A stretch of DNA of 64,000 nucleotides from Klebsiella oxytoca NBRC 105695 (GTDB lineage: Bacteria > Pseudomonadota > Gammaproteobacteria > Enterobacterales > Enterobacteriaceae). Shown here one piece after another: positions 9,167 through 19,472 of this stretch. How positions within the stretch are numbered: position 1 is the first letter of the stretch; each line of letters starts with the position of its first letter. A model generated the notes under the pieces. The model was not told where the DNA came from and did not search any database. It was given only the letters and a program-made list of their open reading frames with translations. The stretch covers positions 310,001-374,000 of the forward strand of contig NZ_BCZK01000003.1 in NCBI RefSeq assembly GCF_001598695.1, written 5' to 3'. Position numbers and translations under genes: made by a program.

Positions 9167-9591
9167 TCGGTTGTCGCCTTGAATCTTGCGCACTCTTCAC
9201 GCCGCTGTTCGTGGCCGCTGCGAATATTTTCCCAGGCGGTCAGCGCCTCAGCAAACCGCTGATGGTTAAGGTGAGTTAAAACAATATCAAGCTCCGGAGA
9301 CGCCGGGCCGCAGCTAAAGGCTAAAGAGACCAGCGCATCATACTGCGATGGGTTAAGCCTCACCCGCAGGTTGCGCTTAAGCTGGCGCTGGCATTGCACC
9401 AGGTCGACGGTAAGCAAGGTCTCCGCGATCTCGCGCGTGAAGTGGTTGAACGTTTCATAATCGTTGAGAACGTGGCCATAGCCAATCACGCGCAGGCCGC
9501 TCTCGTCCCGATAGGGGGCGAGTGCTAATCCCTGAGTTCGTTTAATAAAGTCCAGGCCCTGCGGGCTTAGCGACGGTGTTATGGGGGACAT
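9163..9591 (-). CDS. Lysozyme-fold (GH24-like) protein lacking catalytic residues
   Basis: The 142-residue frame starts at 9591, where GAGGAAGAGAAC gives a strong ribosome binding site; a longer upstream extension is unsupported. Residues 13-40 match the phage T4-type lysozyme (GH24) active-site region, ending in the diagnostic IGYGH. The usual Glu-x8-Asp-x5-Thr triad is altered: the Glu position is Gln20 (TQG), Asp29 is kept, and the Thr position is Val35. Cell-wall hydrolysis by the usual mechanism is therefore unlikely. There is no signal peptide, holin or other phage gene. The stop overlaps the 3' end of yhjB by four bases on the opposite strand. Confidence 0.75.
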   Translation of the reverse strand: MSPITPSLSPQGLDFIKRTQGLALAPYRDESGLRVIGYGHVLNDYETFNHFTREIAETLLTVDLVQCQRQLKRNLRVRLNPSQYDALVSLAFSCGPASPELDIVLTHLNHQRFAEALTAWENIRSGHEQRREECARFKATTD

Positions 9592-9643
9592 GTTCTCTTC
9601 CTCTTTGGCTGGCCCGCAGTGTAGAGGAAAAGTTAACCGCGCC

Positions 9644-10192
9644 CTATTCGCCAGATGGCCCAGGCTGGTTATGCTCGCGGCGCAGCAGGCCGAAAAGCCA
9701 ATCGTTGTGCCAGCGACCGTTGAGCCAGTAGCATTCACGCAGCTCGCCTTCCTGATGAAAACCAACCTTTAGCAGCAGATTTTTTGACGCAAGATTACCC
9801 GCGGTGACGGTCGCCGTCAGCCGCCGGATACCGCCCGTAGTCAACGCGTACTCGCACAGCGCGCGCAGCGATTCACTGCCGTACCCCTTCCCCTGCGCGT
9901 GGGGAGCGAACAGAAAACCCACTTCAGCGCTATCGCCAGCGTGATGCTGGTAGCCGGTGAGGCCAAGGGGAGCATGGGTGAAGCGATCGCGCACGACCAG
10001 ACACAGCCAGTGGGCCGCGCCCGGGGACCATAAGGGGAGCCGCGAATCAAAAGCCTCACGAATGTCGGCGACCGGGCGAGGATCCGCGACGTAAAGCATC
10101 ACCTGGGGATCCTGCTGGAGGGCGAGGAAAAAAGGCCAGTCGTCAAGCTGCAGCGGGGAACAGCGCAGACGTGGGGTCATCAATTCTGGCAT
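9644..10192 (-). CDS. GNAT-family N-acetyltransferase (RimJ/RimL type)
   Basis: A 182-residue GNAT acetyltransferase. The start at 10192 (MPELMTPRLRC) matches the family opening TPRLxL; another Met lies four codons on. The acetyl-CoA binding motif is HAQGKGYGSESL (about residue 105-120), followed by VTAGNLASKNLLLKVGF, typical of RimJ/RimL-like enzymes that modify protein or small-molecule amines. The gene sits between treF and the lysozyme-like gene, all on the minus strand with gaps of 52-67 bp, so co-transcription is possible. The acceptor substrate is unknown. Confidence 0.82.
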   Translation of the reverse strand: MPELMTPRLRCSPLQLDDWPFFLALQQDPQVMLYVADPRPVADIREAFDSRLPLWSPGAAHWLCLVVRDRFTHAPLGLTGYQHHAGDSAEVGFLFAPHAQGKGYGSESLRALCEYALTTGGIRRLTATVTAGNLASKNLLLKVGFHQEGELRECYWLNGRWHNDWLFGLLRREHNQPGPSGE

Positions 10193-10259
10193 AGCAGGGT
10201 TCCGGCAAAAGTCGATGCCATGAACATAGCAGGACATCGACTGCCGGAACAGTCTGCCG

Positions 10260-11912
10260 TTACAACGGTTCGCCGTACAGACCAATAAGCCGGCGCACCA
10301 CGCCATTGGTCCAGCCGAAGCCGTCCTGAAGCGGGTACTCACCCCCTCCGCCTTCGTGGGGAGTGGCGCTGGCGATGTGGTACTTTTCAATCAGCTTAAA
10401 GTGCTGTTTATAGAAATGATTCACCGTTTGCAGCCAGCTGTGGGCTATCTCATCGCCGAGCGGATCCTGACCGTACATTTTAAAACCCTGTACCGCCATC
10501 CACTGCAGCGGCGCCCAGCCGTTGGGCTTATCCCACTGTTCACCGCTTTGATATTCGGTCGCCATAATACCGCCGGGGGTAAGCAGGCGGGCGCGTACCG
10601 CATCGGCAAGCCTGTCGGCCTGATCGTGGGTCGCCATACCGACATAGAGCGCGACGATGCTGGCGGCGGAAAACAGCGCCAGCTGCTCGCGGCGCCAGTC
10701 ATAATCGCGGAAACAACCGCTTTCGTCATCCCACAGATAGCGGGTCACCGCCGCCCGACGGTCGCTGGCCTTCTGGCGGAAAGCGGCCTCGGTTTCCCGG
10801 TCGCCCTTCAGGCCGGAGAGGTTGGCGATGGTATTCTCCAGCTTGAACAGCAAGGCGTTCAGATCAATGGGGATAAACTGGGTAGTGCGGATGCTTGCCA
10901 GTCGGGTGATATCGCGCAGCCAGCGGCTGGAGTAATCCCAGCCGGACTCCGCCCCCGCGCGCAGGTCGCGATAAACTTCATTCGGCGGGCGCCCGGAGCG
11001 CTTCGCCGTTTCAACATCTTCCCGCCACGACTCATCGCGCGGCGTGTCGCGATCGTCCCAGTAGCGGTTCAGCAAAGAGCCGTCCGGCATACGCACCACG
11101 TGACGATACGCCTGATTGGGGATCAGCGATTCCGCGCCGTCCATCCAGAAGCTGTACTCCATTTGCAGGTGGTCAAGGTACCGTTTAGCGCCGCGGACGC
11201 CATCTTCTTCAAACAGTTCGACCATCAGGGCAAAGACCGGCGGCTGCGAGCGGCTGAGATAGTAGGTGCGGTTGCCGTTAGGAATATGGCCGTAGATTTC
11301 GATCATCCACGCGAAATTATCAGCCATGCATTTCAGCAGGTCTTCGCGGCCGCTTTCCGCCAGCCCCAGCATAGTGAAGTAGGAATCCCAGTAGTAGGTT
11401 TCGCTAAAGCGTCCGCCGGGAACAATATATGACTGCGGCAGCGCCAGCAGCGACGACCACGGAATATGATCCTGCGGCTCGCGGGTGAGGATTGGCCACA
11501 GATTATCAATATGCTCCTTGAGGGATCGCGTGGGATCGGAGACGTAGTCCTCGGCGCGGCTTTCCGGCAGCCAGAAATGATCTTCCACAAACTGGCGTAA
11601 ATCGAATCCGGGGGTGCGCCTGATGCGACGATAGTGAATCAAGATATCCAGCGGATCCTGCTTCGGCGCGCAGTCCGGGAAGGTTTTACTATCGGCGAAA
11701 ATTCGCGATTTCTGGACGTGGGCGAACAGCTCCAGATAACGATCGGCAGGGGTGAGGGCATCCGAGGCGGGCAGCCCTTCAATGATCTCCGGTTCAGGTT
11801 CGGCGTCGAACATTTCATCCAGCTTTAACTCATACGGATCGGCTTCGTAGCACGGATCGGTGTCGATCCTGAGCTCATCGTCATCAACGTTGCGTAATTT
11901 CTGGCTGAACAT
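10260..11912 (-). CDS. treF: Cytoplasmic trehalase TreF
   Basis: A 550-residue GH37 trehalase that hydrolyses intracellular trehalose to two glucose molecules. There is no signal peptide, and the acidic N-terminal extension ([19 protein letters not shown]) distinguishes TreF from periplasmic TreA. The two trehalase signatures are present: [15 protein letters not shown] and [13 protein letters not shown]. The glycine-rich [17 protein letters not shown] lies near the C-terminus. Length and sequence are near-identical to E. coli TreF. In E. coli it is RpoS-dependent; the promoter lies in the 266-bp gap to 12,178 but I see no decisive motif. Confidence 0.96.
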   Translation of the reverse strand: MFSQKLRNVDDDELRIDTDPCYEADPYELKLDEMFDAEPEPEIIEGLPASDALTPADRYLELFAHVQKSRIFADSKTFPDCAPKQDPLDILIHYRRIRRTPGFDLRQFVEDHFWLPESRAEDYVSDPTRSLKEHIDNLWPILTREPQDHIPWSSLLALPQSYIVPGGRFSETYYWDSYFTMLGLAESGREDLLKCMADNFAWMIEIYGHIPNGNRTYYLSRSQPPVFALMVELFEEDGVRGAKRYLDHLQMEYSFWMDGAESLIPNQAYRHVVRMPDGSLLNRYWDDRDTPRDESWREDVETAKRSGRPPNEVYRDLRAGAESGWDYSSRWLRDITRLASIRTTQFIPIDLNALLFKLENTIANLSGLKGDRETEAAFRQKASDRRAAVTRYLWDDESGCFRDYDWRREQLALFSAASIVALYVGMATHDQADRLADAVRARLLTPGGIMATEYQSGEQWDKPNGWAPLQWMAVQGFKMYGQDPLGDEIAHSWLQTVNHFYKQHFKLIEKYHIASATPHEGGGGEYPLQDGFGWTNGVVRRLIGLYGEPL

Positions 11913-12178
11913 AGGGGTACGGACCTCCGGATTGCGTCAGTAGAGGATGCCGGGCACGCCCGACCTGTCTAATAAGCTTAGACATTCGCAGCGGGAAACG
12001 AAAAGAGAAGTGTGCGGTAGATCACGCTTTCCTCTGAACAATCGGTTCGGAGTTTTTGCTTTAACTTTTTGATCTACCGGATTAAAACCGTTTTAACCGC
12101 TGCGTATTGCGTCGAAAAATTCGGAGATTTCGTTTTGCAACAAAATCTAAATTCCCGGGCGCTGCCGCTATTCAGCCA

Positions 12179-13327
12179 TTACTCCCACGCGGCTTCCAGC
12201 AGCTCCAGCAGCTGCTCGCTGGTCAACGTGACCGGGTTAGCCTTCATGGATGAGGAGCTGCTGGCGGCGAGGGCCGCAGGCTCCAGCGCTTCGCGGGGGA
12301 CGCCGAGATCGCGCAGATTACCCAGACCGGCGCGCTGGCTCCACTCGCGCAGGCTCTCCCATGCGCTGTCAGGATCGGAATCCAGTCCAGCGGCCAGCCA
12401 CTGGCGTACATCCGCAAAACGCTGGCGGAGGCATTCGTCGCTAATTTGTGCTTCGTTGAGCGCCAGGCCGAAGGGGAGCAGACTACCGCAAAGTGCGCCG
12501 TGGGCAGCGTTGCTCAGGCCTCCCAGCGGGCCTGCCAGGCCGTGAACCACGCCGAGTCCGGCATTGGCTAACGCCAGTCCGCCGCACAGGCTGACCCACG
12601 CCATCTCATCGCGGCTATCCGGACACTCCTGTTCCATCAGCGTTCTGAGCGCTTTCATGCCGCGCGGGATCGCCTCCCGACAGAGTGCGTCGGTAAAAGG
12701 ATTCGCGCGGGTGCATAGCCAGGGCTCAATCACCTGGGTGATAGCGTCGAGACCGGAGGCTAAGGTCACCGCGCGCGGCGCGCTGTCGGTGAGGGACGGG
12801 TCGATAATCGCCAGGTCCGGCAGCATGCGGTCGTCACGCAGGCTGACCTTGCGCTGCTGCTCGGGGACGTTAATCACCGCGTTCTTTGTGACTTCCGCGC
12901 CGGTACCGGCCGTCGTGGGAATGGCGACGAACGGCAGCGGATTGGCCTCTAATATGCGGCCGCTACCCACCACTTCCAGGTATTCGATCGCGGGCCCCTG
13001 CGCGGGAACCAGCGCCGCAATGGCTTTGCCCGCATCAATGACCGCGCCGCCGCCGAGGCTGACGATGGCGCCGACGCCTTTTTCCCGTGCCAGACTCACG
13101 CCCCGTTCAATATCCTGCAGGCAGGGTTCATGGGCGATAGAGAGTGTGGTGACGTGCAGCCGAAGCGCGTGGAGTTCGCTTAGCAAGCATTCCGCGCGCT
13201 GCGGGGTGGCGCCGTGAATCAGCAGAATCTTTGTCGAGCGCCCGGCGAGCCAGGGGGCCGCGCTTAGAGCAAGGCCGCGCCCAAAGCGGATATTGCCCGG
13301 TGTTAAAACGTTAAAAGAGGTCAACAT
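12179..13327 (-). CDS. Iron-containing-type alcohol dehydrogenase family protein
   Basis: A 382-residue group III (Fe-ADH) dehydrogenase; the start at 13327 gives the usual N-terminus (MLTSFNVLTPGNIRFG). NAD-binding GGGAVIDAGKA is at about residues 92-102 and PTTAGTGAEVT at 137-147. The metal site normally uses Asp, His, His, His; here the equivalents are Asp194, Gln198, His262 and His276, so the first His is replaced by Gln. This occurs in some subfamilies close to maleylacetate reductases. The gene is divergent from a GST gene 121 bp away, which may share its promoter region. Substrate unknown. Confidence 0.82.
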   Translation of the reverse strand: MLTSFNVLTPGNIRFGRGLALSAAPWLAGRSTKILLIHGATPQRAECLLSELHALRLHVTTLSIAHEPCLQDIERGVSLAREKGVGAIVSLGGGAVIDAGKAIAALVPAQGPAIEYLEVVGSGRILEANPLPFVAIPTTAGTGAEVTKNAVINVPEQQRKVSLRDDRMLPDLAIIDPSLTDSAPRAVTLASGLDAITQVIEPWLCTRANPFTDALCREAIPRGMKALRTLMEQECPDSRDEMAWVSLCGGLALANAGLGVVHGLAGPLGGLSNAAHGALCGSLLPFGLALNEAQISDECLRQRFADVRQWLAAGLDSDPDSAWESLREWSQRAGLGNLRDLGVPREALEPAALAASSSSSMKANPVTLTSEQLLELLEAAWE

Positions 13328-13448
13328 GTCGGGTAACCTGTCCTGGAGAAAAATCGTGCAATCCACTATACACATTATCCGGCTGTACATGAGCCGCCGA
13401 TGCAGTATTGTGAAACAACCATCTCTTTTGATTGAGGAATTGCTGACA

Positions 13449-14072
13449 ATGATAAAAATACTGGGCAAACGCTCATCAATTAACGTGCGTAAGGTACTGT
13501 GGACCTGTGAAGAAGCGGGAATAGCATATCAGCAGGAGGATTACGGTAGCGGGTTCCAGTCCATCGAGACTCCGGCGTTTCGCGCCCTTAATCCGAATAG
13601 CCTGGTCCCGGTGCTGCTGGATGGCGATTTTGTGCTGTGGGAGTCAAACAGCATCTGCCGCTATCTGGCGCGCAAAGCCGGGCGGGAAGACCTGCTCCCC
13701 ACGGCGCCGCAGGCTGCCGCCGAGGTTGAGCGCTGGATGGACTGGCAGGCAACGGAATTCAATACTGCCTGGCGCTACGCCTTTATGGGACTGGTGCGCA
13801 AGGACCCGCGTTTTCAGGAACCGACGGCTATCAAAGAGAGCATTGTCGCCTGGACCCGCTGCGTGCAGATCCTCAATGCGCAGCTTCAGCAAACCGGGGC
13901 ATGGGTTGCCGGCAGCCAGTTTACGCTCGCGGATATCGTCCTGGGACTGTCGGTGCATCGCTGGAAAATGACGCCGTTCGCGCATCCGGAAATGGCCGAA
14001 GTGGAGCGCTGGTATATGGCGCTGAATCAGCGCCCGGCGTTTAAGCGCCACGGCAATAACGGCGTGGCGTAA
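13449..14072 (+). CDS. Glutathione S-transferase family protein
   Basis: A 207-residue cytosolic GST. The start at 13449 (MIKILGKRSSINVRKVLW) gives the standard thioredoxin-like N-terminal domain, with Ser-Ser-Ile-Asn at the active-site loop and the cis-Pro/ES glutathione motif LVPVLLDGDFVLWESNSI. The helical C-terminal domain follows from about residue 88 and includes FTLADIVLG, the N-capping box. It lies next to gor (glutathione reductase) and opposite an Fe-ADH family gene, which suggests detoxification of reactive carbonyls or electrophiles. The gene is not in E. coli K-12 at this place. Confidence 0.87.
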   Translation: MIKILGKRSSINVRKVLWTCEEAGIAYQQEDYGSGFQSIETPAFRALNPNSLVPVLLDGDFVLWESNSICRYLARKAGREDLLPTAPQAAAEVERWMDWQATEFNTAWRYAFMGLVRKDPRFQEPTAIKESIVAWTRCVQILNAQLQQTGAWVAGSQFTLADIVLGLSVHRWKMTPFAHPEMAEVERWYMALNQRPAFKRHGNNGVA

Positions 14073-14074
14073 AG

Positions 14075-14106
14075 ATAAAAAAAGAAGCTCCGGAGAGCTT
14101 CTTTTT
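14075..14106. terminator. Bidirectional terminator between GST gene and gor
   Basis: GAAGCTC / GAGCTTC stem with a CGGA loop, flanked by an A-run on the left and a T-run on the right. It can therefore stop transcription of both convergent genes. Confidence 0.9.
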
Positions 14107-14123
14107 CATGTACGGTGCGCGTG

Positions 14124-15476
14124 TTACCGCATCGTCACAAACTCTTCCGCTGCGGTTGGGTGGATCGCCACGGTATTGTCGAAGTCTTTCTTGGTTGCGC
14201 CCATCTTCAGCGCCACCGCGAAGCCCTGCAGCATTTCATCCATACCGAAGCCGATACCGTGAATGCCGACAATTTTCTCTTCCGGGCCGAAGCAGACCAG
14301 CTTCATGCGGCACGGCTGGCGGTGTGAAGTGACGGCGGTATACATGGCGGTGAAAGAGGATTTATACACTTTTACCGCCTCATCGCCGTACTGCTCGCGC
14401 GCCTGCGGCTCGGTTAAACCGACGGTACCGATTGGCGGATGGCTGAATACCACGGTCGGGATGTTGCTGTAGTCCAGATGTTCGTCCGGCTTGTTGTTAA
14501 ACAGACGCTCGGAGAGACGGCGGCCGGCGGCAACGGCGACCGGAGTCAGCTCGACGGCACCGGTATTATCGCCGACGGCGTAAATACCCGGAACGTTGGT
14601 ATTCTGGAATTTATCGACGACGATATAGCCTTTATCGGTGGTTTCCACTCCGGTAGCAGCAAGATTGAAGTTATCGGTTGCCGGTTCGCGACCGATCGCC
14701 CAAATCAGGCAGTCCACGGTCTGGCTGCGGCCATCTTCCAGCTCCAGGGTCAGGCTGCCGTCGGCGTTCTTCACTACCGCTTTCGGAATGGCATGGGTAT
14801 GCAGCTGTGGGCCTTCGGCGTTCATCACCTCAACCAGCGTTTCAACGATCAGCGGATCGAAGCTACGCAGCGGCGCGTGTTTACGCACGAACAGATGGGT
14901 CTCCGCGCCCAGTCCGTTAATCACGCCCGCCAGCTCAACGGCGATATAGCCCGCGCCGACTACCGCAACGCGCTTCGGCAGCGCCGGCAGTTCGAAGAAA
15001 CCATCGGAATCAATACCGTACTCGACGCCGGGAATGCTCGGATGGCTCGGACGGCCGCCGGTGGCGATCAGAATATGGTCGGCGGTTATCGTCTCGCCGT
15101 TAACTTCGACGGTTTTCGCATCGACAAAACGGGCGAAGCCTTTAATGACATCGACCTTGTTTTTGCCCAGCACGTTATCGTAAGAGGTGTGGATACGATC
15201 GATATAGGCGCTACGGCTGGCGACCAGCTTATCCCAGTCGAAGTGATTAATTGTGGTATCAAAACCGTAATCCGGGCCATACAGATGGATGGCTTCACGG
15301 ATCTGCGCCGCATGCCACATCACTTTCTTCGGTACGCAGCCGACGTTCACGCAGGTGCCGCCCAGGTCTTTGGCTTCAATCAGCGCACACTTTTGGCCGT
15401 ACATAGCGGCACGGTTAATGGAGGCGATACCGCCGCTGCCGCCGCCAATGGCGATATAGTCATAATGCTTGCTCAT
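14124..15476 (-). CDS. gor: Glutathione reductase Gor
   Basis: A 450-residue homodimeric FAD flavoprotein that reduces glutathione disulfide with NADPH. The FAD-binding [14 protein letters not shown] is at the N-terminus, the redox-active disulfide is in [13 protein letters not shown] (Cys42/Cys47 region), the NADPH-binding motif is [12 protein letters not shown], and the C-terminal active-site base lies in HPTAAEE. Length equals the E. coli enzyme. It is separated from rlmJ by 74 bp, as in E. coli. Confidence 0.97.
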   Translation of the reverse strand: MSKHYDYIAIGGGSGGIASINRAAMYGQKCALIEAKDLGGTCVNVGCVPKKVMWHAAQIREAIHLYGPDYGFDTTINHFDWDKLVASRSAYIDRIHTSYDNVLGKNKVDVIKGFARFVDAKTVEVNGETITADHILIATGGRPSHPSIPGVEYGIDSDGFFELPALPKRVAVVGAGYIAVELAGVINGLGAETHLFVRKHAPLRSFDPLIVETLVEVMNAEGPQLHTHAIPKAVVKNADGSLTLELEDGRSQTVDCLIWAIGREPATDNFNLAATGVETTDKGYIVVDKFQNTNVPGIYAVGDNTGAVELTPVAVAAGRRLSERLFNNKPDEHLDYSNIPTVVFSHPPIGTVGLTEPQAREQYGDEAVKVYKSSFTAMYTAVTSHRQPCRMKLVCFGPEEKIVGIHGIGFGMDEMLQGFAVALKMGATKKDFDNTVAIHPTAAEEFVTMR

Positions 15477-15550
15477 GAGTCTTATCCTTAATGTCTGATT
15501 GGCGCGATTGTATACCTGAAATCACCAGGTTCCACCGATTGCTGTGATTG

Positions 15551-16393
15551 TTACTCAGGCACGATCCAGCTGACGGTGGCATGGCCGATACCGGTCGGCA
15601 CCAGCTTTTTATGTAGCCAGGGCAGAACGTTGTTCATCTGCTGCTCCAGCTTCCACGGCGGGTTGATGACGATCATCCCGGAGGCGGTCATCCCGCGCTG
15701 GTCGCTATCCGGACGCACCGCCAGCTCGATTTGCAGAATTTTGCGAATGCCGGTGGCCTCTAACTCTTTGATCATGCGCTTAATCTGCGCACGCAGTACG
15801 ACCGGATACCACAGCGCGTAGGTGCCGGTAGCAAAGCGTTTGTAGCCTTCATGAATTCCGGTGACCACCGCCTGGTAGTCACTTTTGATTTCATAAGGCG
15901 GGTCGATTAGCACCAGGCCACGACGAGATACCGGCGGCAGCTTAGATTTCAGCTGCTGATAGCCATCGGTTTTTTCAACCCGGGCGCGGTCGTCTTTCTG
16001 AAACTCCGCGCGCAGCAGCGGAAAATCGCTGGGATGCAGTTCTGTCATTTGCAGGCTATCCTGCTCGCGCAGCAGCTGGCGGGCAATCAGCGGAGAGCCG
16101 GGGTAGTAGCGCAGCTGGCCGCTACGGTTGAAGTGCTGGACCACGGAGATATACGGCTCCAGCTCGGCGGGCAGGTCATCCTGCTGCCAGATGCGGGCGA
16201 TACCTTCGAGATACTCACCGGTGCGCTCGGCATGTTCGCTGCTCAGCTGATAGCGGCCAGCGCCGGCGTGGGTGTCCAGATAGAGAAACGGTTTTTCTTT
16301 CTCTTTGAGCGATTCAATGATCAGGCTCTGAACGGTGTGTTTTAGAACGTCGGCGTGGTTGCCTGCGTGAAAGCTGTGGCGATAACTGAGCAT
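15551..16393 (-). CDS. rlmJ: 23S rRNA (adenine2030-N6)-methyltransferase RlmJ
   Basis: A 280-residue SAM-dependent methyltransferase that makes m6A2030 in 23S rRNA. The N6-adenine methylation motif DPPYE lies at about residue 164. The N-terminus MLSYRHSFHAGNHADVLKH is the family opening, so the start is 16393 and not the longer upstream frame. It precedes gor on the same strand. In E. coli, prlC lies on its 5' side; here the 5' neighbour is envZ, marking a rearrangement junction. Confidence 0.95.
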   Translation of the reverse strand: MLSYRHSFHAGNHADVLKHTVQSLIIESLKEKEKPFLYLDTHAGAGRYQLSSEHAERTGEYLEGIARIWQQDDLPAELEPYISVVQHFNRSGQLRYYPGSPLIARQLLREQDSLQMTELHPSDFPLLRAEFQKDDRARVEKTDGYQQLKSKLPPVSRRGLVLIDPPYEIKSDYQAVVTGIHEGYKRFATGTYALWYPVVLRAQIKRMIKELEATGIRKILQIELAVRPDSDQRGMTASGMIVINPPWKLEQQMNNVLPWLHKKLVPTGIGHATVSWIVPE

Positions 16394-16508
16394 GGATGCG
16401 GTGATTCCGGGAATTAAACAAGATAACCGATAGTTTACCGCAGATCCGCCTGGATTACCGCTGCGGTACCGTGCTGTTTTAATTCCTGCTGGTGTTGTGT
16501 GAGAAGCG

Positions 16509-16556
16509 ACTCCCCGGAGGCGGTGCTGGCGCACCTGTCCGGGCTACCGGCCCGCA
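16509..16556. repeat. REP-like palindromic unit at the rlmJ-envZ junction
   Basis: A unit CCCGGAGGCGGTGCTGGCGC followed by CTGTCCGGGCTAC matches the first half of the pairs at 178, 25,053 and 52,310. It is single here, not paired, and lies in the 183-bp gap between the rlmJ start and the envZ stop, where synteny with E. coli breaks. Confidence 0.7.
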
Positions 16557-16576
16557 GCCAGCTGATGATTGCGGAA

Positions 16577-18654
<2,078 letters not shown>

Positions 18655-18891
18655 TGTTTATACTCCCAAAGGTTCACTGCAATTGTCAGTACGTATTCTC
18701 AAAAAAGCCCGGGTCGCCCACCAGCGAAATCTGGTATATATTCCAGGCTAAATTGTTACAAAGCATATTTAACAGCAGCTTAAGTATACATTTAAGCATA
18801 AGACGCATTATTTATCCTGTTGCTATTATGACGCGCGACGAATTGTGCGCAGCATTGCACAAAGATTTGTAATCAGGAGCCGTAACCTTCG

Positions 18892-19371
18892 ATGAAAACG
18901 CCGCTGATCACCCGTGAAGGGTATGAAAAACTGAAGAAAGAGATGGATACCCTGTGGCGCGAAGAACGTCCGGAAGTCACTAAAAAAGTGACCTGGGCGG
19001 CGAGCCTTGGCGACCGCAGCGAAAACGCCGACTATCAGTACAATAAAAAGCGCCTGCGTGAAATCGACCGCCGGGTGCGCTATCTGACCAAATGCCTCGA
19101 ACAGCTGAAAATCGTCGATTATTCGCCGCAGCAGGAAGGAAAGGTCTTTTTCGGCGCCTGGGTAGAGATTGAAAACGATGCGGGCGAGACGAAGCGCTTT
19201 CGGATTGTCGGCTACGATGAAATCTTTGGCCGCAATGACTACATCTCCATTGATTCGCCAATGGCGCGCGCGCTGCTGAAAAAAGAGGTCGGCGATTTAG
19301 CTATCGTTAACACGCCCGCGGGCGAGGCTGCCTGGTACGTGAACGAAATTGAATACGTCAAAGCTAAATAG
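18892..19371 (+). CDS. greB: Transcription elongation factor GreB
   Basis: A 159-residue Gre factor. It stimulates cleavage of backtracked RNA by inserting its N-terminal coiled coil into the RNA polymerase secondary channel. The tip carries the conserved acidic pair in GDRSENADYQYNKK. The C-terminal FKBP-like domain includes the IVGYDEIFGRNDYISIDSP stretch. The basic patch extends over much of the coiled coil, as in GreB rather than GreA. It lies 101 bp upstream of tex. Confidence 0.96.
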   Translation: MKTPLITREGYEKLKKEMDTLWREERPEVTKKVTWAASLGDRSENADYQYNKKRLREIDRRVRYLTKCLEQLKIVDYSPQQEGKVFFGAWVEIENDAGETKRFRIVGYDEIFGRNDYISIDSPMARALLKKEVGDLAIVNTPAGEAAWYVNEIEYVKAK

Positions 19372-19472
19372 GTGCGGAACATTCCGAGAGGCTTGGGTCG
19401 CGGCTGGCATTTTAGCGTGCCAGTCCGTATAACTATCCCCCTGATTTTTGATCCTAAAGATGAATTAAACCG

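Noticed and set aside
9163-10192. Prophage remnant suggested by the lysozyme-like gene
   Set aside because: No integrase, holin, spanin, structural gene or attachment site is nearby; both neighbours are chromosomal genes.
10356-11432. 358-codon plus-strand frame opposite treF
   Set aside because: It lies wholly antisense to a near-identical TreF gene and encodes low-complexity sequence with no domain; it is a codon-phase shadow of GC-rich DNA.
14439-15491. 350-codon plus-strand frame opposite gor
   Set aside because: Antisense to gor over its full length, with no recognisable domain or ribosome binding site.
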